DNA of 64,000 bases from Ornithodoros turicata (GCF_037126465.1 NW_026999353.1:434001-498000); one strand, 5' to 3'; positions 33,962 through 45,450 are shown, counted from the first letter of the stretch. Numbers and translations are program-made. The notes: a model not told the origin generated them from the letters alone.

Positions 33962-34750
33962 TTATTGGTTACGGATTTCATCCCGTGTGGGGCGCAAGAT
34001 CATTGAACTTTTATGTTGCGGCTGAAGGGAGGACTGCTCACTAACCAAGTTATCACAAGAAACTACGGGAACAGCAGAATTATCACTAAAACTAGGGTCA
34101 ACACAGCGGACAGTAGCACTGGTCGAATCATATATATAGCAGATGTTATCGATCCAGAGCTTATTAAGCCGAAGTTTGAACTGTTTTTTCTGTGAGAGAC
34201 CAAACTCAAATAGCCTTTTTCTTGCCAACCGTGTTGCGGCACAAAAGTCCTCTTGCACAAAAAAGGCACTGCCTTTTAGTTTTGATTTGTTTTGCAGCAC
34301 AGCATCCCGGGTTTTGAATGACGAAAACTTTGCAACGATTGGACGGGAACTGCCCTGTTTAAATGAGCCTATATGATGAACGCGTTCAAATGCATCGCGA
34401 TTAACGAGGTCTGCCAGCTTCTCTGAGATAAATTCAACAACTTAGCCTCTGTGTCATTCCACGTTTCTGCCGGTGAGTCGGGAACGCCGCGGAAGACTAG
34501 ATTGTCTCTCCGTGACCGATTTTCAATGTCATCAAGACGATTGCGAAGGAGCAGGTTTTCAACTTTTACAGATTCCAGCTCATCGTTTATCTGTTCAACG
34601 GAGGATTTAATTTTTTCAACAGCAGAAAGGCGCGAGCTTAGGTTCAACAACCGGTCTGAATTTCTTTTTGACCAGTTTGCAGCGTTTGAACGACATTAAG
34701 GATGCCCTCCTGGTGACTATTGAGTGAGGTAGTCTGACTCTTTAACTCTT
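33962..34750 (-). pseudogene. CR1-like LINE ORF1, C-terminal portion
   Basis: The frame from 34750 begins KELKSQ and is rich in Leu, Gln and Glu like a coiled coil. A frameshift near 34655 moves to the frame 34650-34369 (VEQINDELESVKVEN, then NRSRRDNLVFRGVPD). This is the typical coiled-coil to RNA-binding transition of ORF1p. A third frame (34300-33962) carries the C-terminal basic segment (LFEFGLSQKKQFKLRLNK). ORF1p binds element RNA. The amino-terminal part lies beyond the inserted element at 45468-45540. Confidence 0.75.
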
Positions 34751-34770
34751 TTAAGAGGACATACCACCCC

Positions 34771-35083
34771 CTGTTTTTTATGTGAACTTTGCATAGGTTT
34801 TGTGGCTGAACTACGAGACAGATCGGATTGCGGAAACTTTCATTGGAAAGGTGACGTCAAGATCTCTTAACTCTGGGAACTGAAATATCGCTCTAGCGTT
34901 GCAATTTTTTTTTACGGACCCCTGAAGGTGGGAACCCCTCTGTTTTCTATGTGAACTTTGCATAGGTTTTGTGGCTGAACTACGAGACAGATCGGAATGC
35001 GGAAACTTTCATCGGAAAGGTGACGTCAAGGCATCTTAACTCTGGGAACTGAAATATCGCTCTAGCGTTGTAATTTTTTTTAA
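34771..35083. repeat. Two subterminal direct repeats, period 169 bp
   Basis: Bases 34771-34913 and 34940-35083 are near-identical. Both run from CTGTTTT-TATGTGAACTTTGC through GGTGACGTCAAG and CTAGCGTTG to a T-run. They lie directly inside the left terminus of the 10.7-kb element and are candidate transposase-binding repeats. Confidence 0.9.
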
Positions 35084-36520
35084 AAAAAGAAAAAGAAACG
35101 AATTTTGTCGCTACAGCTTCAAAAAATCCAAATAAATAAATGAAAGCAAATAAAAACAATCCGCTTCTGAGGTTAACCGGGGACATGTTTCAGGATTCAA
35201 ATGACGCGTCTTTTGTGTGTTTTTAGCATTCTGTTTTTCCGAAAAAGAATTAAAAGTGAGTACAGGCATGCATCCAAGGCGTTTACCACTGATTCCGGAA
35301 GGTGGCGCCGTCCGCTCGCAGCGCCCGAACGTAGTCCGCTCGTACACATCCGCCATCCGCGTATTGCGCAGCAGCTGATCGGCGTCCGTGGTTTCGGCGC
35401 TTCGTCCTGAAGTGACCAATTCGTGGCTAAGTTACGCGTTTTTTTCACTTCCTTGTCCTGTTCATTTGCTCTCTGTCCTTGTGTGTTTTCTGCGTGTTCA
35501 TAGTATTTACCCATTATGGCTCGAAGTCACGTCTACGGACAACGGAAACGTAAGAAGAAGGACTTTGCGAATTTACGTGGTAGAGGCAGGCATGTGACGG
35601 AGCCTGCGGATCTGAGAGATTTTGGTAATGCAGGATGCTCCAGCCGTGCTGTTCCCAGTGATCGTTGCACTTCGACGACTCCACATCGCGCAGATACCCT
35701 TGTAGGCTCAACCTTTGGTGGTAGTGTTGTTCCTCAAACTGTAAGTGGTGCCGGTCGGAATGCTTGTTTCGCTTCGAGCACAAGCGAAATTCGCCCTTCA
35801 AATTCGTCATTTGCTGATTCAGCTGAGGTAGATAATATAGTCCCCTGCAGTTCAGGTTGTGACGAGCTTGCCGGTTCCAGAGCAAGTCCCGTTCCAATCA
35901 CTGCCGCTGTTACACCCAGTCGATCTCCATCTTTCGATACTGGCAATGTTCACCAGACACAGAGTCAGCGCACAAGCAGTGTGAATGGTCGGCGTATAGT
36001 GGAGATTGATCACTTCTTCTCGTCTTTGCAAAGTTTGTCGGTACATAGTCCGTTTGGTTGCGGCCTGGCTGACATGGAAATTGTATCAGAACATCGGCGA
36101 GGTCTGTGTAGCTCTTTCAGTTTGAAGTGCAGGATGTGTCTGAGGAAAGATGTAGTCACAACGGAGGCACCAGTTGATCAACTTGTTCAACAACGCATGG
36201 ACGTCAATTCCTCAGCAGTGAACGGTATCGTGTCTATAGGTTCCGGTTTCTCAGGCCTTCTCGCGCTCCTAGGTGCTCTGGACGCTCTGGACATACCCGG
36301 CATGGCTAGTAGCACGTACAGTAAGTATCAGGATATTGTTGCTAAAGGAATCGACGAAACAGCTTGGGAAGAAATAAGAAAAGCAGGCATTGAGGAAGCT
36401 CGGTTAGCTAGGGAGGCTGGGGACGTCGATGCTGACGGTTTTCCTATAATTACGGTCGTTGCGGATGGTGCTTGGTGCAAACGTTCATACAAGAACAAGT
36501 ACGACGCTCTTTCTGGCTTG

Positions 36521-36847
36521 GTAAGTAAATATTTTTATCTACACTTAATAAAGGTGCCCGAAAAAGGAGGATTTATCTTGCACACCGCTTGGCGGACGGG
36601 ATATACAGGAAGTCTGTGCCCACCATTTGTGGAAAGAACACTATGAGCATTTATTTGGAGGAAAAAGTTGACCCCTCTGGTGCTATTAGTGGCACTGCTG
36701 TCTTTTGGTAACCACACTTTCTAGAGTGGTATACATCCTGTGGCATTAGTTCGTACGATACGCGTACAAGTGCATAATTCCTGGAAACATTGTCATTGGG
36801 GGTAGAGTTTTGTGGAATACAATCCTGACATTTTTTCGTTTTTGCAG
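36521..36847 (+). other. Spliceosomal intron in transposase gene
   Basis: The donor is TTG|GTAAGTAA and the acceptor TTTTTGCAG|GCTATAATT, phase 0. Joining restores the conserved run ALSGL-AIIFGYRTKKV across the junction. The intron is 327 bp and AT-rich. Confidence 0.85.
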
Positions 36848-37219
36848 GCTATAATTTTTGGGTACCGCACAAAGAAAGTACTGTTCCTAGGCGTCCGGAA
36901 CAAATTTTGTACACTGTGCGCAAGTTGCAAGGCAGGGTCGAGCCCAAAAAAGCATCTGTGCTTCAAGAACTGGGACAGCAGCTCTACCAGTATGGAGAAG
37001 GATATCGTCGTTGAAGGCTTCAGGCGCAGCATTGAGTTGCACGGGGTAAAGTACTTGCAGTTGATCGCTGACGGTGATTCGAGCACATACAAGTCAATTC
37101 TTGAAGCTGCACCGTACCAGCATCAGGTAGTTCAGAAGGTAGAATGTCGCAACCACCTTCTTCGAAACTATGTAAGTCGTCTTCGAGATGTTGCTTTGGT
37201 AAAGAGAACAACTCCCATT

Positions 37220-37280
37220 CCCCCATCGCTTTTGATTGGGTGTTAGCGCCGCGAAGCAACTGTGGCTATCCCCCATCGCT
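37220..37280 (+). repeat. 39-bp micro-insertion flanked by an 11-bp duplication
   Basis: The word CCCCCATCGCT occurs at 37220-37230 and again at 37270-37280. The 39 bases between them (containing GTTAGCGCCGCGAAGCAACTG) introduce a stop. Removing one 50-bp unit rejoins IPPSL with KKLLLDNAVRL in one frame. It looks like a very short target-primed retro-insertion or a non-autonomous insertion with target duplication. Confidence 0.75.
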
Positions 37281-37529
37281 GAAGAAGCTACTTCTGGATA
37301 ATGCTGTTCGACTAAGAGTTGGAGTTGCTAGGGCTATTCACTATCGCAAAGAGCAGGCCGAGTTCAGAAACAAGATCAGATTCGGAACCTGGTGGCTGAT
37401 ATCCGTAATGGGCCACTCCATGTGTTCGGCGACAACGCAAAATGTGCGGGTTACTTTTGCAGTGGTCCAAAAGAAGGGGAAGTCAATCACGTCCCAGAGC
37501 TCAGGAAATGCGGACTTTTCAATGAAATC

Positions 37530-37856
37530 CTTTTTTTTTTGTCATCTTTGTCATTAATCTACCTCATCCTTCTTTCATCATCTGTTAGTTTTTTCGTTAT
37601 TTCCCCCCCAAAATTCTTTTTCTTTATTTCTTATTTCTTAATTTTCTTCCTTTATTTCTTTCTTATTCCTTCCTATTTCTTTATTATTCCTTCCTATTTC
37701 TTTCTTTCTTTAATTCTTATCTTTTCTTTTTATTTATTTATTTATTTATTATTATTTCTTATTTCTGGAATAGCAAGCCGACGTCCCGTTTGGCTGACCT
37801 TTCCCCGTTTTTTTTTCCTTTTCGTCTAATAAATATATCCCCCCCCCCCTTGTAGC
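37530..37856 (+). repeat. Pyrimidine-rich insertion with AATAAA-type end and C11 run
   Basis: This is a run of TTTCTT/TTATT sequence followed by AGCAAGCCGACGTCCCG, TTGGCTGACC, TAATAAATATA and a C11 run. Its end module recurs at 50685-50761 (AACAAACCGACATCC, TGGCTCACC, TTAATAAACATA and C14). The insertion separates the codons for GLFNEI from the MSRLANN block of the transposase. The sequence ends CTTGTAG, so it might be tolerated as an intron, but no donor GT is evident at its start. Confidence 0.65.
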
Positions 37857-39434
37857 GATGAGTCGTTTGGCAAACAATGGTAGCAGCTTGATCCTTGACG
37901 TTAACAATAATGCTGCAGAACATTTCAATTCTCTCGTTGCAAAGTTTTCTGGCGGTAAAAGAATAAACTTTTCCCAGAGGGGATCATTCGGAATGCGGGC
38001 TTCAGGAGCTGTCGTGTCTTTCAACTCTAAGCAGTACCATCGTGCTGTACATAAGGCAGTGTACAACACCAGCCCTGGGAAGTATGCAAAAATTATGCTG
38101 AAGCGTAAATCAGCTGTTCGTGCTGCTTGCATAAGGCATCAGAGTTCTGGGGCTGCTCGCTGTAAGCGTTCACTTGAAGGTGTGCCTTGCAAGCATGCTT
38201 CCAGCGACAACCACTATGGTTCCATAGTGGATGCTCCAGACATGAACCACGATGACTATGTTGAAGCTGCTGCGGCGTACAAGGATTCCCTTGTGCTCTC
38301 CCAACCAGATGCAGAGCAGCTCGTGGCTGATACTCGAGGTCAAAAAGGGAGAACTTTGTGGATGCAGGAGAGGCGAAAGCGATTCACCGCTTCTAATTTT
38401 GGCAAGGTATGCAAGATGCGAGATGCAACGAGCAGTGCAAGTACTGTTAGTTCCTTGCTCTATGGTCATTTTGACACTGAGGCTCTCCGATATGGTCGCG
38501 ACACTGAGCCCATTGCAATTGCTAAGCTGCAGGATGAGTTGGGGGTGACTGTTTCACCATGCGGCCTTGTTGTTGATCAGGAGTTTGCATACCTTGCTGC
38601 AACACCTGATGGGCTTGTCAGTGACGACACTGTCGTGGAAGTGAAGTGCCCTTATTCGGCTCGGTCCCTTACCCCTGTGGAGGGAGTGAGGGCAAAAAAA
38701 AAAAAAAACACCTTTTGCACCATTGATAACTCTGGTAATATTTCGTTGAAGGAAAACCATGGCTACCACTATCAGGTGCAGGGACAGCTCCACATCACTC
38801 GACGTCAGTTTTGTCTTTTTGTGGTATATTCTGGTGAGGAAATTTTTGTCCAGAAGATCGAGAGAAATGATGGCTTCTGGAGCAAAATGATTGGCCACCT
38901 TCAACTGTTCTACTCGCATAGCCTTCTACCGGAGTTGGTTGACCCTCGTCAGTCACGTGGGCTGCAGCTCGGAGATAACAAGAAGAGTGACCATCAGGTT
39001 GCCTCGCTCTGTGATGCCGCCAAAACAACTTCCAATCAGGGCGATTCATCCAGAAAGAGACGGAAGACTGGTAAAGATACCTCACCTGCCGCTGTTCTGT
39101 AATTATGGCTAGACTGTGGATTTACGTGTCATTTAGTTTGTGCGGCTCCACCTTTGCCAAGTGTTTTAATGCATATTCATCCATTTTGCTTCATAATTTA
39201 CTGAATGTTTTTCCATATGCATGTCTTCGACTTTGGCTCAGGCTGCATATCTTCACGTTTGTGTTTCCTATTTAAGTTACCTTTTTCCATTTTTACTGTG
39301 CATATTTTTCAATTTTCCTAAATATTTATATTAATATATTTCTATGTATAAATCCACAGACTAGTCGTGCGATGCTTGTCATATTTTAAACATGGCGTAA
39401 GAGTGTGAAATCTGAATCCAGCCTTCAGCACGTG

Positions 39435-39825
39435 AGGATCTAAGTATGAGAATGGTGCACAATCTCCCAACCGTAGAACCGTCTTCCCCGGCATTGTTGA
39501 AACATGTCCACACGTTGATGCTATATGTGTGAGGCCATCATGGTATTCTGCCTCGGCTTGAGTGTATGAAGATATAGCAAAGCTGTCCCCAAACCGTCGT
39601 TCTTCCCAGGCATGGTTGAAACACGCCCACACATTGATGCTATATGTGTGAGGCCATCATGGTATTCTACCTTTGCTTGAGTGTATGAAGATATAGCAAA
39701 GCTGTCCCCAAACCGTCGTTCTTCCCAGGCATTGTTGAAACACGTCCACACGTTGATGCTATATGTGTGAGGCCATCATGGTATTCTACCTTTGCTTGAG
39801 TGTATTAAAATTGTGGAAAGAAACA
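39435..39825 (+). repeat. Three tandem units of about 120 bp
   Basis: The word GTTGATGCTATATGTGTGAGG recurs with starts at 39514, 39634 (as ATTGATG) and 39752, giving periods of 120 and 118 bp. Diverged copies continue to about 40010 and near 40435-40470. The array lies in the presumed 3' UTR of the transposase gene inside the 10.7-kb element. Confidence 0.9.
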
Positions 39826-40653
39826 TGAATGGTATTCCTAGCACTTTTGAAGCTCCACCAGCCTGTTCAGATGTCGACATCCTGAGTATGAATCCATTTT
39901 GATATTTTGACAAGGTCGGTAAGTATCATAATTGTGCAGAGCTGTCTCCCAACTGTCGCCAGTTCCCCGCATTGTTGAGCACGAGCAACATCCCAACGTG
40001 TCGCTCTGCGTTACGTCCTCTTGCCATCTTGCCTTTCCTTGGGTGTCATTTCAACATATGAAAATTGTATTTTCAGATTCAGGTATCCAGTACTACTGCA
40101 AATATGATGGCCAGACACCCAAAGGTCAAACTTCCTAAGTGTTACTGTCTTTACCTGTCATTTGAAAATTTCCTACTCTCTCCCTGATTATGAAGCACCT
40201 GCCCTTGCCAGTGTTGTACCTGGTTCAGCATTATGTGGCCAATGATGAATGGTGCCCTGTTGGACATTTTTTTTTCCATAAACACACACTCTGAGGCTTT
40301 AGCTGCCAACTGACAAGCATGGCAAAAGCAACTATCAGTTGCTACTTCATTGCTCAAAAAGGAAACTCGTTGCTGAGTAACACGTTCCAAGTTTTACTGT
40401 TCCCATATTATGAATCTGGCTCTGTCCACCAGGATGCTATATGTTGATGCCGTATGTGCGAGACCTTCATGTCAAAGTGCGCCTACATGCAGCGGACTGT
40501 ATGGTACTTCATTATGTGTGTATGCCACATCGCCAATGATGAAATGTGCTGTTGGATACTGTATCCACGAATGAACATTCTGAGACTACAAGCATGAGCT
40601 GATACGCATAAGTAATGCAGAAAACGTGACGATGTATACATGCTGCGTTCTTC

Positions 40654-40659
40654 AATAAA
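40654..40659 (+). promoter_or_regulatory. Candidate poly(A) signal for the transposase gene
   Basis: AATAAA on the plus strand, 1.55 kb after the YqaJ stop and 264 bp before the opposing signal of gene 2. Confidence 0.4.
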
Positions 40660-40922
40660 ATATCTCCTATCTACCAATAGCGAACACATGCTACTGATTT
40701 ATTTTTTATCTTTCGGGTGCTGGCTGTCTAGGATTTTCTGCTTGCAGGAATCTGTGAACCAGTGGTTACTAACAATGGCTATTGGTCACCTTGACCATAT
40801 TTCATCTGAAGAAAAACTTGAGTCCGGGGGAACACTGCAAACACATCTGTACGGACCACAATACAAATTTGAGGAGAAATACATTTTTTCCCTTGAAAAG
40901 CTTGCTATGAAGCATAATATAT

Positions 40923-40928
40923 TTTATT
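40923..40928 (-). promoter_or_regulatory. Candidate poly(A) signal for the SGNH gene
   Basis: AATAAA on the minus strand, about 570 bp beyond the stop of the SGNH gene. Together with the signal at 40654 it marks the convergent gene ends. Confidence 0.4.
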
Positions 40929-41498
40929 AACCAAAACATATTGCACGAGTTGCACCCGTAGGAAAATACCCAGCCATCTCATTCAGGCTACAGTGGGCAT
41001 CAGTGACTCGCACTCATAGTGGCAAGCAATGCAGTAGTCTTTCAATTTCAAATTTCACACGCATTATCATGCACCACCTCGCTGTGTTTAGAGTTTCTGC
41101 TCCAGGAAATGTCACGGGGAGGGGGACATATGTGCCCTGGACCAACTTCTAAGGAAACTACTGGTCTCAGGGCGCCTAGGGTAACGAGCAGACAGCCCAG
41201 CCGGAAGCTGGCAGACGGCATGGAGCCATTACAAAATCACCATTGGAATGATGATAGTTGTTTACAAAATTTTATCGGGCAGGTCTTGTGTAAGATGTGG
41301 GCCATTTGTACACTAATCATGGGACAAAGTATGCGATGGCAGGAGGAACAGGTTACAAAAAGCTTTGGCTACGTTGCTGCTGCTGACAGAAGTGAGCATA
41401 GGATTGGGGATCAGATGGCGTGGTTGTTATAATACAGCAGGTAATGGTGGTAACATCGTTCTGTGTCGTCATGACATGGCAGCTAAAATGGTGAGCGT

Positions 41499-42595
41499 TC
41501 ACCACGGTGAGCGCACAGGCCTACATGCACTCGTGGGGTGTCCCTTAGCACGACATTCTTCACACGACTCCATTGGCTTGAGTACGATTCCACGACGCGG
41601 ACCCGGTGCTTTCAGCCATCGTCCATAGCGTTTCACGAGGGCTGTGCGGAGGATGCCTGCTAGGCACGATAACCCCCGTCCCCTCGAAATGTGATAGCCA
41701 TCCCGTGAAAGCATCCCCTCTTTCACCTCCTTGTTCCTGGTAAAGACCTTGTGCTGGAAAAGATATTTGAACATATATACGGAATGTTTTTGCAAACAGC
41801 ACTTCACAAAGACAGCAATACAAATAAACCGGAATTCCTGGTAGGCATGTGCCAGTACTTCGTACGCATTTTATTTTCGTAAAAATTGCGCGATAAAAAG
41901 CAACTGGAAACTAGCTTTGTGATACTTGAATTACAAACAGGCACCGCATCAAGACCATCACCTGTTTGTAATTCAAGCACCACAAAGGTAGCCCCAGTTA
42001 CTTTTTGTCGCACTGTTTTTCCAAAACTAACGAGCATTATAAAATACCTGCCATGACCACCAGGAAGTTCCAGAGTTAGCGTTCGAGAAGCGACTACTCA
42101 CGTCAATGCTCAACACCGTAGCGTCACCGGCACGGACAGCTGGAATCGTGCGCAGCATCGCGTTATATCCCTGAATTGTGCCAGAAAGTTCAGGCCGCCT
42201 TGTCTGTGGCATCAGCTTATACAGGAATATATGCTCCGCGTAGCCTTTCGCCACCTCAACGGTATCCTGTGAAAGACAATTCATGGAAATTAATCTTCCC
42301 TGGCGTGTCAGAGGAAATGGGTTTTAGCAGCACGGAGATTGAAATCGTTGCAATCTGTACTTACTGAGACTTCCCGCAAAACAGCTGCGGCACTCTTCCC
42401 ATCCTGGATATCGTTGCCACCGATATACATGACGATCCAGTCTACTGCTAGGTGCAGTCGATGGATTTTTTCTCTCAGACGGGCCGCTGTAGCTCCGGGA
42501 TAGCTAAAAGTGACGATTTCCACGTCAGAGTCTACGAACAGCCTGTCGCGCGTCATAAACTTCAGCTGGCTACTGCCAACCAACGCGCCTTTCAT
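41499..42595 (-). CDS. SGNH hydrolase with C-terminal CCHC zinc knuckle, three exons
   Basis: Exon 1 is 42595-42365 (77 codons), exon 2 is 42266-42048 (73) and exon 3 is 41753-41499 (84 plus stop): 234 residues, all junctions phase 0. Donors are TCA|GTAAGT and CAG|GTATTT; acceptors are CTTTCACAG|GAT and CTTTTCCAG|CAC. The ATG is preceded in frame by TAA six bases upstream, which supports this start. Exon 1 holds the block-I serine word LVGSSQLKF and the block-III word YIGGNDI. Exon 3 holds the block-V Asp-His word SRDGYHIS and, near the end, CEECRAKGHPTSAC, a perfect C-x2-C-x4-H-x4-C knuckle. SGNH enzymes hydrolyse esters; the knuckle suggests nucleic-acid binding. It lies inside the 10.7-kb transposon, convergent with its transposase gene. 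The substrate is unknown. An upstream exon cannot be excluded. Confidence 0.72.
41754..42047 (-). other. Intron 2 of SGNH gene (294 bp)
   Basis: A phase-0 intron with donor GTATTTTATA and acceptor ATATCTTTTCCAG. Removal joins SWWSWQ to HKVFTRNKE, directly before the catalytic DGYH word. Confidence 0.7.
42267..42364 (-). other. Intron 1 of SGNH gene (98 bp)
   Basis: A phase-0 intron with donor GTAAGTACAG and acceptor TTGTCTTTCACAG. Removal joins AAAVLREVS to DTVEVAKGY. Confidence 0.75.
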
Positions 42596-42599
42596 CGTT

Positions 42600-45450
42600 T
42601 ACGTTTCTCTGGGATCACAATGCGTGATGCGGCGAACTGCAAAGTCAGTTGAACGCTAAACAAGTAAATCTCCGAAGAAGCTGCGAGGGAGAACCATGCG
42701 TGCGTCTGTGCCGTGCGCGAGACGCAGTTGGCGCCGTTGCGTAGTCCTCCTCTCCACAGCTGTCTGGTCAACGCGAGGTCGACGCGACCACCAAGCCTTT
42801 GGCAGCCCGCTCGTGCAGACGCGGATGTTATGTGACGGGGCCCACACAACAAACCCACCGCATGCAAAAATATAAATAAAATCAAATGCGTTTGTGCTGT
42901 TTTGCACATTGGTTTAGGGCCTTATGGACCAGAGAAACCAAATATAGTGGGATGACCGTGAGGGTGGGGACGTTTGCCACAAGATTTCGCGGCACGCTAC
43001 CCAAACCCGGATTTATTTGTCATGAGCATTCTGCATGTATTCCTAAGAATCCTTCGCTGTAGTGGGACGATCATATGTTTAAACACTAAAAACAACAAAT
43101 TATTTATCGAGCGGTCAAAAGCTTCCTTTTATGAACTGTATATGCACCGCGGAAAGGATGGACATTCGCCTGCGATCTCTGACGGTGAAAATGAAATCAT
43201 AGTTCGATTGCCGCGGAAATAAACACTTTTTTATTTTTGAATCGGATAGTCCGCAATTGATGCAAACTACACTATGATAAACAGTCGCGTCCGAAATATC
43301 GAATATTCAGACAAACAATTCAACACGTCAGCCTGAACAGACTGGAAGACAGGTTGCTTTATCTTGGAATAATGAAATTTTTATCGTGGTTGAGGAAGGC
43401 CCGGCTAGCATTAAACCCCATAAAAAAGTAACAATAATACAGTGAAGGAAGTAACAAATTGATACCTGCCGTCTGCACGCACACTGTATCACGAAATTGG
43501 CCAAATCCGGCGGCCATTTACTCAAAATCGCCGCCAAAATTTTGGCACGATTTTCGGGTACGTTATGGAGCTATCCTTCCCGAGAACACAGAAAGAAAAT
43601 TGGAATGGACAAATGGGACTGGCCATCGGGCCCGCTGCGAGCCTGGGGAACACTTAGAGCAGAGGTGGGTTTGGATAGGGCCTCAGTATAGAAACATTGG
43701 TGTATGGGCAGGGCACGGGCCTGAAAATCCGGCCCATGCAGTGCTCTACCTCTTCTCAAAGGCGACTACAGTGCCAAAATGCGCATGACCTGTGCATACG
43801 TGCACTGTTTGGTTTGTTTGATAGCTGAAGAAACTCGGGACGGGGGACAAGACAGCCGTTTCTATAGAAAAGCGCTATCACACATTTTGTTTTCCCAAAT
43901 GTTCGCGTAAGCCAGACGGACACTTGGTAGTTTGACGAAATGGGCATTTGGACCGTATGACGTGCAACCCATTATTTGAGGGCGAAATCCATACCCGACC
44001 CCTAAATCCTCTGACAAGACCCGCCACCCGCGCTCTACCAGAAAATGAAATCCACACCCAACCAGACCCGACCAGCAGGGGCTGCGGCGCCTTTGTTTAC
44101 TTATTATTTGGTATGATCTTTTCTCTTCGTTGTTGTTGCTGTAGCCGTTGCTTGTTCGTGGCCGACCCGCCAGCAGTGCTTGTGCCAAAAACGCTGCCCG
44201 CAACAGTCTCGCTACCCACGCGGGTGTCAATAATATCACCCGCAACCGACCCGCTACCCGCGGGAAACTCCAAACCGGGATCCGCACCGCAGGATAGAGC
44301 GTGTCGTGCAGAACCCTGCACTACGCCTGAAAACTCCGCACTTCGGCTTTCCTCTTGATCAGCGTCTCACTCTGCTTCACGGAGAGAGCGGTGTCGTGTG
44401 TACGCGGTTGCTCCTCTCTGGCTTTGTTGAAGGACGCTCCTTCTGCTGTCCAAACGCGCCCACCACGCCTGTGGGCCCCAACGTGTGTGAGTGCATGTGT
44501 GTGGAATTTTGAGTAGCAAGCCGTAGCCATCTGGCTGGCATCTCCTAACCCCTATGTAGAAGAAGAACCGAGACCCAACACAAACATTCAGCTGTCGAGT
44601 ATCATGAAGTCTGTTGACGTACATGCCGCACCATGTGTTGTCGAATCCGAACCTGGCACGGGCACGTGCGAAAAACGTAAAGCCCGGCCCGACAAGACCC
44701 GCGCAATGCTCTAAAAGAGAGTGCGAAACCCTATCGAAATTTGCTAGCAGTCCTGTGCGAGCGCACCGGCCTTGAGTTCTACTATGAAATAATGCGAGCC
44801 GATTGAGGGAGCGCTTTCACGACACCAATCGACAGCAACGAACGTCATGGTTCAACAGCGTAAATGTCACTGGCAAGAAAAGCAGGGATGTTTTGCAACG
44901 GGATGTTGCAGTGTCATATATGACCGTCGACAACCCCGCGTCCTTTCTGGATACTGTTGCCTCTGACAAAAATCGCTATTCAGCTCAACTGGAGTCCCCC
45001 TATACTCTCAGGCACACGTGATCCTGTGACACCACGAAAACTGAAAACTACGATCACTATATCACGAATAGACACCTCCACGGACAGTCTCTGCGTATCG
45101 GGTGAAAAGCTTTAGCCCGCTGCTACCGATCAGAGCAATCTTCATCCACGAGAAAGCGAGGTGGTAACGGCGGTACGCGACAGTCACACGGCATGTTCGA
45201 GAAATGCCAGTAAAACGTACAGAGCAAACGCGAGACGACCAAATCCACCGCGCAAAAGCAAATCGGGGAAAGGAGCAAATCTAAAAATAAAGGAAACACA
45301 ACCCAGCTCATAGGTCTCCGCCTGTCACGTGGGCTTGTCGTGTCCTCCAATCAGAGACGCGATGGACTTCTTACAAAGTCGGAGGAGTGGGAAGGGCGCG
45401 TGTGGCGCCATCTATCGCAGAAAAAAGTTCATTTTTGAGTTGAGACCTAT
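42600..45450. other. Right part of the 10.7-kb element, no further gene found
   Basis: Frames here are short. Bases 44000-44300 are rich in CCCGACC/CCCGCTACCCGC words. A 75-codon minus-strand frame (45350-45123) and a 72-codon plus-strand frame (44803-45021) have no recognised similarity. The SGNH promoter should lie just right of 42600. Confidence 0.45.

Larger units (their letters stand above)
30979..34750 (-). mobile_element. CR1-like LINE, interrupted in ORF1
   Basis: On the minus strand the order is ORF1 (coiled coil plus RNA-binding type segment), ORF2 endonuclease, ORF2 reverse transcriptase, a short 3' UTR and an (AAAT)n tail at 30979-31002. The 5' part of ORF1 is displaced to 45468 by insertion of a 10.7-kb element at TTAA 34751-34754. 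ORF2 carries at least two frameshifts. The RT word [20 protein letters not shown] is typical of the CR1/L2/Jockey group; CR1-like is the closest label I can justify. Confidence 0.85.
35516..39102 (+). pseudogene. Mutator/Kolobok-like DDE transposase fused to YqaJ exonuclease
   Basis: Exon 1 (35516-36520, 335 codons) starts at an ATG in CATTATGG with a basic tail (GQRKRKKKDF) and ends with the DDE first-Asp box VVADGAWCKRSYKNKY-ALSG. After a 327-bp intron, exon 2 (from 36848) has GYRTKKVLFLGVRNKFC, then LIADGDSSTYKS (second Asp). The next segment is broken by a 50-bp insertion (37220-37280), a one-base frameshift near 37370 and a pyrimidine-rich stretch (37530-37856). The final 414-codon frame (37858-39102) starts with the acidic box DVNNNAAEHFNS (catalytic Glu). 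It then holds a YqaJ-type nuclease: RTLWMQERRKRFTASNFGK, AATPDGLV (Asp), VEVKCPYS (Glu-x-Lys) and YHYQVQGQL (Gln). YqaJ proteins are lambda-exonuclease relatives. A poly(A) signal AATAAA lies at 40654. All catalytic residues are visible, yet the copy is dead. Confidence 0.8.

Noticed and set aside
31146..34699. Many plus-strand frames of 60-97 codons
   Set aside because: They are antisense shadows of the CR1-like LINE ORFs.
37392..37829. 145-codon frame with a hydrophobic Phe/Ile/Leu tail as a membrane protein
   Set aside because: The first part is a shifted frame of the transposase. The hydrophobic tail is translation of the T-rich insertion.
35516..39102. Host-domesticated, functional transposase gene
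   Set aside because: The 50-bp insertion, frameshift and pyrimidine-rich insertion break the coding sequence, and element termini with TTAA are still attached.
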